From the NCBI GenBank assembly GCA_964459305.1, contig CAYWNA010000246.1, positions 1 through 20,277 of the forward strand: DNA of 20,277 bases. Reading direction: 5' to 3'. The position numbers were made by a program, and so were the translations under genes. Position 1 is the first letter of the stretch, and every line of letters begins with the position of its first letter. The stretch comes from CAYWNA01 sp964459305 (GTDB lineage: Bacteria; Planctomycetota; Planctomycetia; Pirellulales; Pirellulaceae). The notes under the pieces are model-generated. The model had not been told where the DNA came from and searched no databases. It worked only from the letters and a program-made list of their open reading frames with translations. Shown here piece after piece: positions 6,549 to 13,991 of this stretch.

Positions 6549-8633
6549 GTGATACCACGATGTCCTGCCTGCTCATTACTAGTCATTTTGATTTCCGTCG
6601 GAGTCATCCTCGCCGGCCATGCCGAGGATGGCGTAGGCGCAGATGACCCCTCGTCGCTGTACATCTTGGTGACAGACCCGCTTGCGAAGGAATTGGCGTG
6701 TGATTGCGTGGCCGGGTTTGCCCAGCGCCGTTACGAGGCGCTAGCGATGGTCCTCCAGCGGCGGCTTGGACGACGGTGTACCTCGGTGTGTGGCACGAAT
6801 CTGGCGGCTTATTGGAGCGACGAGTCGCCGGTTCATCTGATCATCGGCAAACACTCCGACGTGCAGTTTCAGGCAAAGCAGTTGGGCCGCGAGGTCCATC
6901 CCATCGCTTCGCTGACCAACATGCAGGGCGCAACGACATTTCAGGGCTTGTTCGTCGTCCGCAAAGGGAACCTCGCCCAGTCGCTTGCCGATTTGAACGA
7001 ATACCGCATTCTTTTCGGCCCCGCAAGTTGCGACGAAAAGCACGCAGCGGCACTGGCCGCCCTGCGCGAAGCGGGTGTGCAAGGATTCGACAACGACAAT
7101 CTCGAAACGGTGGAGACGTGCACCGACGCCGCGAATCAACTGGTGAAACTGGCCGACGACAGCAAGACGGCCGCTGTGATTTCGGATTACGCCCGGGTTT
7201 TGCTTGAAGGCTGCCAAACGATCCCACCTGGCTCCCTACGAGTGATTGGAAAGACAGAAAGCATTCCGTTTGTCACAGCTTTCGCCACCGGCCACATGTC
7301 GCCCGAACTTCGCAGCGAGGTTCGGCGGGCGCTACTCGCCGCGAATCGTTTTTCCACGCTGCTGAAGCTGCTGGAGACGAAGGATGGATTCAGAACGTTC
7401 GTACCGGTGAGCGAGAAGACGGGGCGTCGATTGGGGTGGCCCGACTTTCGCGGCCCGGATCGCAACTCGCTGGTCCCGTCGCTTCCGGATACCTTGGATC
7501 GGATGCAGACTGCCTGGACGGCGCCGCTGGCCGAGAACGGACTGGGGGGCGTTTCCGCGACCGAAAGTTGGGTCGTGGCAACGGATCGGGATCCGGCCAG
7601 AGACGGCGACTGCCTGATGGTGTTCGATGCACACACGGGGCGACGTGTACTTGCGGCGAATCTTGTGCGTCCGTCGGGTTCGAAACCGGACGGTACGATT
7701 GATTACGGGAAATCGATTCGCGCAACGCCCGTCATCCGCGGCGAACGCGTGTTCGTTCTGGATGCATTCGGAGCATTGTTTGTGTGCAATCTACCGGATA
7801 GCGAACAATCATCGCACGAACGAACCGTCATAGGTCGACGCACCGGGGCCATGATCGACGAATTCGAACTCGCGACCTGGGGCGTCGCATCGACTCCGTT
7901 GATCGTCGAAGACAGATTGTACGTGAACCTTTGCGGGGCCGAGCATTCGTTACTGGCGCTGGAACTCGACTCCCTCAAGCCACTCTGGAAGGGCCCAGGA
8001 AAGGGTACCGGTTATGCCTCGTGCATTGTCGGCCGGTTCGGCGGGAAGAGGCAGATCGTCGGCTACCAAAGTGAATCCTTGAGCGGATGGGACGTCGATT
8101 CCGGAGAATTGCTGTGGAACGTTCGGCCAGAGTTCGACGGAGATTACAACGTGCCCTCGCCGGTTGGCGTCGACGAAAGACACTTGTTGGTGGCAACGGA
8201 AAACAACGCGATGCGACTGTACGAATTTGACGACAAAGGCAACCTATCGCCGGAACCGACGGCAGTGAACGAAGATATCACACCGGATACGGTGACACCG
8301 GTGGCGGTGAACGGAGTCGCCTACTGCACGTCTGGCGACGAGTTGTTTCGCGTCGACTTGATGGGTGGCCTGAAAAGCGACTGGTCGAAACGGGATCCGG
8401 TTTTCGTGGATCACGTGTCGCTGATCGCCGACACGGCCGGCAAACGCCTGCTGGTCGTCACCTATTCCGGCGAATTGCTTCTGTTCGACATCTCCGGCGC
8501 CATGCCGCAGTTGAAATCACGGCGCAAACCATTCGGTCTAGCTTTGGAAGAAGAAGTCTATTCCCACCCAGCGCTGGTCGGCAACCGCCTGTACCTGCGG
8601 GGCATCAACTCGCTGAGCTGCATCGTGTTTTGA
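6549..8633 (+). CDS. exported PhnD-like substrate-binding domain fused to a PQQ-type propeller
   Basis: A 694-residue protein. Signal peptide about 1-25 (LLVILISVGVILAGHA, no lipobox Cys). Residues about 37-290 resemble the PhnD-type periplasmic binding fold: FQGLFVVRKGN, then LADLNEYRILFGPAS and an EKHAAALAALREAG helix. WPDFRGPDRNS (297-307) is the standard opening of a PQQ-like propeller, which runs to the C terminus with blades such as LMVFDAHTGRRVL, GALFVCNLPD and SGELLLFDISG. PQQ-like domains of this type often lack the cofactor. CDC 51-53 with C77 and C81 may form disulfides. GTG start 6549 has AAGGAG (6533-6538) 10 bases upstream. No ABC permease or ATPase is nearby, so a sensing or redox role is likelier than transport. 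Confidence 0.75.
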   Translation: MIPRCPACSLLVILISVGVILAGHAEDGVGADDPSSLYILVTDPLAKELACDCVAGFAQRRYEALAMVLQRRLGRRCTSVCGTNLAAYWSDESPVHLIIGKHSDVQFQAKQLGREVHPIASLTNMQGATTFQGLFVVRKGNLAQSLADLNEYRILFGPASCDEKHAAALAALREAGVQGFDNDNLETVETCTDAANQLVKLADDSKTAAVISDYARVLLEGCQTIPPGSLRVIGKTESIPFVTAFATGHMSPELRSEVRRALLAANRFSTLLKLLETKDGFRTFVPVSEKTGRRLGWPDFRGPDRNSLVPSLPDTLDRMQTAWTAPLAENGLGGVSATESWVVATDRDPARDGDCLMVFDAHTGRRVLAANLVRPSGSKPDGTIDYGKSIRATPVIRGERVFVLDAFGALFVCNLPDSEQSSHERTVIGRRTGAMIDEFELATWGVASTPLIVEDRLYVNLCGAEHSLLALELDSLKPLWKGPGKGTGYASCIVGRFGGKRQIVGYQSESLSGWDVDSGELLWNVRPEFDGDYNVPSPVGVDERHLLVATENNAMRLYEFDDKGNLSPEPTAVNEDITPDTVTPVAVNGVAYCTSGDELFRVDLMGGLKSDWSKRDPVFVDHVSLIADTAGKRLLVVTYSGELLLFDISGAMPQLKSRRKPFGLALEEEVYSHPALVGNRLYLRGINSLSCIVF

Positions 8634-8668
8634 AAAAGCTTGCGTGCACCACGACGAATCCCCAATTA

Positions 8669-8815
8669 TCATGTAGTGGGGGTGTCCGGGGATTCGACGC
8701 GACACAATCCACGGTTTTCGGGAGGGCGAGGCTCCTGCCGAGCCATGCGTCGGTGGCGAAAACTCGGCTCAGCGGGAGCTTCGCCCTCCCAATTCCCGGA
8801 CCACCCTCATGTAGT
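8669..8815. mobile_element. MITE-like palindromic element with flanking 9-bp direct repeats
   Basis: TCATGTAGT occurs at 8669-8677 and again at 8807-8815, flanking a 129-bp segment. Its ends are imperfect inverted repeats: it begins GGGGGTGTCCGGGGAT, and the reverse complement of its right end begins GGGTGGTCCGGGAAT. Inside is a strong palindrome with 25-base arms at 8720-8744 and 8766-8790 (22 of 25 matching, core GGGAGGGCGA). There is no coding capacity. A direct repeat flanking terminal inverted repeats is what a target duplication around a non-autonomous element looks like. The transposase family is unknown. Confidence 0.5.
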
Positions 8816-8865
8816 TGTGTTGCCCGCATTGATTCATCGCGCCAGCCCTGAAGGGACGTTCAACC

Positions 8866-11538
8866 ATGAGATTCCACCTCTGTGCATCCGTGTTCGTGAT
8901 TGCTGTCTTTCAAGTCAGCTTGCATGCTCAGCCCACGACGTTGCCTGACGAGGATCCCAAGGGGCTCCTGCCGCTGGAGGAAATGGATGCAGACCCGAAG
9001 ATCCCCACACTCGAACAAGTCGTCGGTTTCGCGTGGGCGCAAGAGATCACCAGTCATGCGGAGTTCGAACGATATCTGCACGCTTTGACCGAGGCTGCGC
9101 CGGATCGGACGAAGCTGGTTTGTTACGGCAGTTCGTACGAACGCCGCAGTCTCAACTATCTGGTGATTTCGTCACCGGCGAACATCAAGCGGCTGGACGA
9201 AATCCGGCAGAACAACCTGCTGCTCAGCGATCCGCGGAAAATCTCCGACGGGCAGGCCGCAACGCTGATTAAGGATTCACCGGCCATCGTCTGGCTGGCG
9301 TACAACGTCCACGGCAATGAGTGCTCGGCGGGGGACGCGGCGCTGGTGACCGCCTATCACTTGTTGGCCGATCGTCGCGAGCAGACGCGAGGTTGGCTCG
9401 AACAATTGGTCGTCATCATCGATCCGCTGCAGAACCCCGATGGCCGGGAACGTTTTGTGCACAACTTTCGTAAGCATCGCGGCGAGTTTGTCGAGTCGAA
9501 TCCACTGGGCAGCGAACATACCGAACCATGGCCCAGCGGGCGTAGCAACCACTACTGGTTCGACATGAATCGGGACTGGTTCCTGCAAAGCCAGCGCGAG
9601 ACACAAGCCAAAGTGAAGGCCTACCTGGACTGGCAACCGCAGATCTACGTGGACGCGCACGAGATGGGCCGCAATGCCACCTACTTCTTCATGCCCCCAA
9701 AAGATCCGATGAACCCGTTCTTTCTGGCAAAGCAGCACGAGTGGCTGTTACGAATCGGGCGTCACCAGGCCAAGTGGTTTGACGATTTTGGATTTCGCTA
9801 TACCACTCGTGAGATGTTCGACGGCTTCTATCCCGGCTACGGGTCGAAATGGCCGTCGATGCGGGGCGGACTGGGCATGCTTTGGGAGCAAGCCAGCACG
9901 CGAGGCTTGGTGATTGACCGCGACGACGAAACCAAGCTGTACTATCCCGACACCGTGCGACACCACTATGTCAGTGGTTTGGCCACGGCGGAATTGTCCG
10001 CCGAGAATCGCGAGTCGCTGCTGCGGGATTATCACGACGCGCAACGGCGCGACATCCAGCTGGGCAACGATGGCCCGGTTCGGCACTATTTCCTGTTGGA
10101 GGAGAATCGCCCACAACGAACCGCGCGGCTGGCTCAACTATTGCTCCGCAATGGCATCGGGGTCCACCGCGTCACCGAGTCCACAAAGGCCAGCGTCTCT
10201 GACATCCGAGATGATGCCGTCAAGGACCGCGTCATCCCAGCCGGCAGCTATCACGTGCCGATTGCCCAACCAGGAGGACGCTTGGCACGGGTGCTATTGG
10301 ATCGACATGTGGAGATGAATGAACAATTCGTAAAGCGTCAACTACGCCGCAACGAGTTGTTCATGTCGGACGAGATCTACGACGTTACAGCGTGGTCGTT
10401 GCCGTTGGCGTTTGGTGTGACCTGCCTGGCCAGCGAGCAGTCGATCGACGTGCCCGGCAAGCCGTACGATGCACAACCGCCGTCACGCGCCTTCCCCAAC
10501 GGACAGCCCAAGGTCGCATATTTGGTGCCGGGTACCGACGGGGCCGCCGAGGCGCTATGCGGATGGCTGCAGTCGGGTGTGCGCGTGCACGTGATGGATC
10601 GATCCATGAAATTGAATGGCAAGGAGTTTGCGCCAGGCACGCTTATCCTGTTTGTCCATGGGAATTCAGACAAGCTGCACGAGACAGTCCGCGAAGCGGC
10701 AACGCGTTTCGGTTTGGCCGTGTACGCAGCGAACACAGGATTCGTCGACGAAGGCGCTCACCTCGGCGGTCCGTACGTGAAATGGGTCCGCCCGCCGAAG
10801 ATACTGATGCCCGTGGACCGACCGACCAGCTACCGGGTGGGCCACACCTGGCATTTGTTCGACCAGCGATTGCACTATCCGACAACGCGCGTCACCGCTC
10901 GCAATCTGAGCCGCATCGATTTGGACGATTTCAACGTGCTGGTGTTACCCGATGGCAGCTACTCCAGCAAATACGGCTTTGACGAAACGCTGGCCGGGCG
11001 GGTCCGGCAGTGGGTCAGCGAGGGCGGAACGCTGCTGTTGATTCGCGGTGCTGCCCAGTGGGCCATGGGTGACTCGATCAACCTGTTGCCGACGAAGCGG
11101 TTGCAGAAGCCGGTCGAGGCCGCGGAAACCAGCGGCACCAAACAACAGCCGGACTCGGAGGACGAGAAGCCAACCATGGTATCTCCCGATGGGGTTCCGG
11201 GCGTCTTTCTTCACGCTTCGGTGTTCACGGAACACTGGCTCGCCTATGGCTACGGTGACAACTTGGACGTTTTCTACACGGGAAATCTGATCCTCAAGCC
11301 GATCTTGCCGACCAAGGGTCGCAACGTCGTCACCTTTTCCAACCAGGACAAGTTGTTGACCAGCGGTTTCTGCTGGCCGAAGACGCTGGAACTACTAGCA
11401 GAGACGCCGTACGTCGCCCATCAGAAACAGGGCAGCGGTCACATCGTCGCTTTCACCGACGATCCCAACTACCGCGCCATGTACCCCGCCGTGCAGCGTC
11501 TGTTCATCAACGCCGTCCTGTTCGGCCCGGGGCATTAA
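8866..11538 (+). CDS. exported M14-family zinc carboxypeptidase
   Basis: An 890-residue protein. Signal peptide about 1-21 (FVIAVFQVSLHAQ). The M14 catalytic domain spans about 55-400. Zinc ligands are H149 and E152 in NVHGNECS and H265 in VDAHEMG. Substrate-binding features are NPDGRER (190-196) and DMNRDW (233-238, the Asn-Arg pair). E340 in GMLWEQAS is the likely catalytic Glu. Members cleave C-terminal residues from peptides; here the enzyme would act in the periplasm or outside. The C-terminal part (about 500-890) includes a GATase/ThuA-like stretch (VLVLPDGSYSSK, WVSEGGTLLLIRGAA, and ending HIVAFTDDPNYRAMYPAVQRLFINAVLFG) with a low-complexity insert near 760-780. AAGGG (8851-8855) precedes the ATG by 10 bases. 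Convergent with the GGT gene 41 bases away. Confidence 0.85.
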   Translation: MRFHLCASVFVIAVFQVSLHAQPTTLPDEDPKGLLPLEEMDADPKIPTLEQVVGFAWAQEITSHAEFERYLHALTEAAPDRTKLVCYGSSYERRSLNYLVISSPANIKRLDEIRQNNLLLSDPRKISDGQAATLIKDSPAIVWLAYNVHGNECSAGDAALVTAYHLLADRREQTRGWLEQLVVIIDPLQNPDGRERFVHNFRKHRGEFVESNPLGSEHTEPWPSGRSNHYWFDMNRDWFLQSQRETQAKVKAYLDWQPQIYVDAHEMGRNATYFFMPPKDPMNPFFLAKQHEWLLRIGRHQAKWFDDFGFRYTTREMFDGFYPGYGSKWPSMRGGLGMLWEQASTRGLVIDRDDETKLYYPDTVRHHYVSGLATAELSAENRESLLRDYHDAQRRDIQLGNDGPVRHYFLLEENRPQRTARLAQLLLRNGIGVHRVTESTKASVSDIRDDAVKDRVIPAGSYHVPIAQPGGRLARVLLDRHVEMNEQFVKRQLRRNELFMSDEIYDVTAWSLPLAFGVTCLASEQSIDVPGKPYDAQPPSRAFPNGQPKVAYLVPGTDGAAEALCGWLQSGVRVHVMDRSMKLNGKEFAPGTLILFVHGNSDKLHETVREAATRFGLAVYAANTGFVDEGAHLGGPYVKWVRPPKILMPVDRPTSYRVGHTWHLFDQRLHYPTTRVTARNLSRIDLDDFNVLVLPDGSYSSKYGFDETLAGRVRQWVSEGGTLLLIRGAAQWAMGDSINLLPTKRLQKPVEAAETSGTKQQPDSEDEKPTMVSPDGVPGVFLHASVFTEHWLAYGYGDNLDVFYTGNLILKPILPTKGRNVVTFSNQDKLLTSGFCWPKTLELLAETPYVAHQKQGSGHIVAFTDDPNYRAMYPAVQRLFINAVLFGPGH

Positions 11539-11579
11539 TCCGCAGCTAGAGCGGGATAAGTCTCGGCACGTGAAGCGGA

Positions 11580-13307
11580 CTAATCCAGCGCGGCGGCATG
11601 GCGGCCGGCGTTGGGATCGCCTGCGGCATAGAACGTTCCGGTTTGCTGGTCGATGTAGATCATGACCGGGTGGCCAATGGCACGTGACGTCGTTTCTTTG
11701 CCGTCGCGTTTCTTCAGTCGGTGTCCTCGCTTCTTCAGCTCTTCGACGACCTCGGATGCGACACGTTGGTTCAGTGCCAGGCTTCCGGGAGCGACAAACG
11801 CTTTGTCTCGATTGGGATTGGGGTCAAAGGAGTTCTGTTGGTGGGCCGTGCTGAACCGGGCAGCCGTTACCGCTTGCTCTGGAGACATGCCAAACTCCAC
11901 GTGATTGAGCAGCACGTTCAGCGTGGTTTGGTCCTGTAGGTCTCCGCCGGCCACGCTAATGGCCATGACCGGCTTTCCGTCCTTCGTCACCAGTGTAGGC
12001 GTAAGCGTGATACGCGGACGTTTGCCGGGCTGAATGCGGTTCGGGTGTCCGGGCGTGGTATTCAAGCTGCGGAGACGGTTGCCCTGCGTTACACCCGACG
12101 GACCGGGGCGATTGCCAACCAGATTGCAGCTTGGCGTGGCCGCCACCACATTTCCCCAGCGGTCTGCAACCACGCAGGTCGTCGTGTCCTGAACCGGAAT
12201 GTCGGAAGGGGCGCCCTTTTGCTTGTTTTCGGTTCTGAGTGGTCGCATGTTGCGCGGATCGCCAGGGCGTCTCGCCAGCGAAGCAGTTTTCATGTCAATC
12301 AGCGGACGGCGAATCGCCGTGTAACGATCGGACAGAAGCGGTCGGAGAGGAACGTCTACGAAACGCGGATCGCCATAATATTCGTCGCGGTCCGCGAACC
12401 CCAGCTTTAGCGCCTCGATGACCGCGTGAATGTAGTCGGCCGAGAGATGCCCCATCTCCTTCAAGCGAAGACCTTCAACGAGACGCAAAGTCTGGCAAAG
12501 GTAAGGGCCTTGCGTCCAGGGGCCACACTTGTAGACGGTGTAGCCTTTGAAGTTGATCGACACAGGGTCCTCCAGCAGCGTCTCGTGAGCGGCGAGGTCG
12601 GGCTTGCGCAAAAAGGCTCCTGTCTCGATGTACCAGGCTTCAAGTTCGTCGGCGATATCCCCTTTGTAGAAGCGATCCCGGGCGGCGACCAACTTGTCTT
12701 CTCGGCTACCCAGCGCATTTTGCTCGGCTTCCACGCATTTGCGTAAAGTGGCGGCCAAATTCGCGGCGAGTTCGGAATTCCAGTTGCGTTTAGGAACGAA
12801 CTTGGCCCGGTCGTCGAGCTTCCCTGTTTCCAACAGCCTCAGCGTCGGCATGACCGCTTCTTCGAATGATTTTGTCCCGTAGAGTTTGAGCAATGTCACA
12901 CAGAGGTCCAGTGCCCCTGGTGTGGGTGCGGCTTTCATGCTGCCTTTCGCCGGAATCCCGTTCGCGTAGTACCACTCGATCGCTTTCGAGTCCAATGGGG
13001 CGCGACCCAATCCGCATAGTACTTTGACCTCCTCTTTCTTGGCGTCGTAGATCAACAAAGGAATCTCCCCGCCGATCGCACAAGAGCCGTAGTCCGTGAC
13101 GGTAAGGGCCAGCAGCGTCGCAGCCGCGGCATCGGCCGCATTGCCACCTTGTTCGAGCAATCGAAGACCCGCCGCCACGGCTGGACCTCCACCCGCTGCG
13201 ACCGCGCCTCCCTTTCCTACCCCCTTCCAAGTGATCGTGTCGGCTCTCAGGACGACGGCTAGACTGCTCGTAACGAACAATAGCGAAATCAGACCGATCT
13301 TGGGCAT
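11580..13307 (-). CDS. ggt: exported gamma-glutamyltransferase
   Basis: A 575-residue protein with a signal peptide (about 1-22). The family N-terminal signature is clear: GGAVAAGGGPAVAAGLRLLEQGGNAADAAAA. R102 in LGRAPLD is in the place of the Arg that holds the glutamyl carboxylate. The precursor is expected to cut itself before T375 in VQDTTTCVVADRWGN, and that Thr becomes the nucleophile. Later motifs include PGKRPRITLTPTLV and AGGDLQDQ (453-460), matching the oxyanion and Gly-Gly region. GGTs transfer or hydrolyse gamma-glutamyl groups such as those of glutathione. Deviation: TTTC replaces the TTHY-type start of the small subunit, and AGGD replaces the usual SPGG, so substrate use may differ. 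AGAAGGGG (complement of 13315-13322) is a good ribosome site for ATG 13307. Confidence 0.9.
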   Translation of the reverse strand: MPKIGLISLLFVTSSLAVVLRADTITWKGVGKGGAVAAGGGPAVAAGLRLLEQGGNAADAAAATLLALTVTDYGSCAIGGEIPLLIYDAKKEEVKVLCGLGRAPLDSKAIEWYYANGIPAKGSMKAAPTPGALDLCVTLLKLYGTKSFEEAVMPTLRLLETGKLDDRAKFVPKRNWNSELAANLAATLRKCVEAEQNALGSREDKLVAARDRFYKGDIADELEAWYIETGAFLRKPDLAAHETLLEDPVSINFKGYTVYKCGPWTQGPYLCQTLRLVEGLRLKEMGHLSADYIHAVIEALKLGFADRDEYYGDPRFVDVPLRPLLSDRYTAIRRPLIDMKTASLARRPGDPRNMRPLRTENKQKGAPSDIPVQDTTTCVVADRWGNVVAATPSCNLVGNRPGPSGVTQGNRLRSLNTTPGHPNRIQPGKRPRITLTPTLVTKDGKPVMAISVAGGDLQDQTTLNVLLNHVEFGMSPEQAVTAARFSTAHQQNSFDPNPNRDKAFVAPGSLALNQRVASEVVEELKKRGHRLKKRDGKETTSRAIGHPVMIYIDQQTGTFYAAGDPNAGRHAAALD

Positions 13308-13363
13308 GGTAGAGCCCCTTCTTGCTGTACCACTCGCGACCAGGTTTGTCCATTCTCATGAAT

Positions 13364-13426
13364 GTAGCCGAAGTCGCCAGACTTTGCACTCGTGGGAAAG
13401 GGCCAAACTCTGACGACTTCGGCAAC
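13364..13426. repeat. palindromic element, copy 2
   Basis: Left arm 13364-13387 and right arm 13403-13426 match at 20 of 24 positions across a 15-base loop. The left arm shares the run GTAGCCGAAGTCGCCAGACT with copy 1 at 4732-4758, and the right arm also aligns with its partner there (CCAAACTCTG shared). Both copies have the same loop length and a GGGAAA core in the loop. This copy lies about 55 bases upstream of the GGT start and could sit in its promoter or leader. Confidence 0.8.
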
Positions 13427-13562
13427 CTGGTCTTTGCAGCTTCCCGGTCATGAGAGTAAGCGTTCTATACAAGGAAGGACTCTCGGAGTGCCTGGCCATT
13501 TGGCGAAGTCAACGTGGCGGGGATGCTCCGCAATCGGTTGCGGGCCCGACCCAGCGGATGGG

Positions 13563-13904
13563 TCACTGGTCTCCCAACTGTTTCCGCAACCTTCTGAGAA
13601 CTCGGCTTTTGGCATGCCGCACGGTGGCCGGCGTGACTTCGTTTTCGTTGGCAATCAAGTCGGTCGGGTGTCCGAGAACGGTCGCTCGCCAGAACAGATC
13701 CCATGTGCCGGTCGTAAACTCGGCTCGGATCTGCTCCAGTGCCCGGCGGAGCAGCGCGGATGCATCGTCCGGTTCGGTTGGCTCACGGACCGGAACTGGG
13801 TCGGCGATGGCTTGAAGCTGCATAATTCGCGTCCCATTGGTATGCACAAGGCTTGCCCTCACTGCCCCAGCCACGTAGGCTGTTGATGTTCCGGGTGGCT
13901 TCAA
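13563..13904 (-). pseudogene. truncated ECF sigma factor (region 4 only)
   Basis: A 113-residue frame. About residues 49-113 (LLRRALEQIRAEF, then TWDLFWRATVLG, then TPATVRHAKSRVLRRLRKQ) match the linker and region-4 helix-turn-helix of the planctomycete-type ECF sigma factors, which typically carry W..FW and VR.AKSRVLRRLR. The first 48 residues look unrelated to region 2, and region 2, needed to bind core polymerase and the -10 element, is not encoded upstream before the sulfatase gene. In the helix-turn-helix, ENE replaces the usual E-L-G turn. It is therefore probably a decayed remnant, though a short DNA-binding protein cannot be excluded. The ATG at 13904 is arbitrary and has no clear ribosome site. 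Confidence 0.65.
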
Positions 13905-13982
13905 AGACGAACCGTCTTTTTGATCGGGAGTGGTGCACTAATAGAGAAGGCTCACATTGGTTTGGATAACTGCAATTGGCAT

Positions 13983-13986
13983 GAGG
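13983..13986 (+). promoter_or_regulatory. ribosome binding site fixing the sulfatase start
   Basis: GAGG five bases before ATG 13992. It supports this ATG, which opens a normal signal peptide, over the in-frame TTG at 13920 that would add 24 hydrophilic residues ahead of it. Confidence 0.7.
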
Positions 13987-13991
13987 AAATC

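Noticed and set aside
11535..11583. Possible bidirectional terminator between the M14 and GGT genes
   Set aside because: The spacer has only a weak, mismatched inverted repeat (TAATCCGC versus GCGGACTA) and no T run.
13339..13455. Additional 8-bp inverted pairs around palindrome copy 2 (ACCAGGTT/AACCTGGT and TCTCATGA/TCATGAGA)
   Set aside because: They are mutually incompatible as nested stems, have no counterpart around copy 1, and pairs of this length are not rare in 120 bases.
13920..13991. In-frame TTG start 24 codons upstream for the sulfatase
   Set aside because: ATG 13992 has a GAGG site at good spacing and opens directly into a standard signal peptide.
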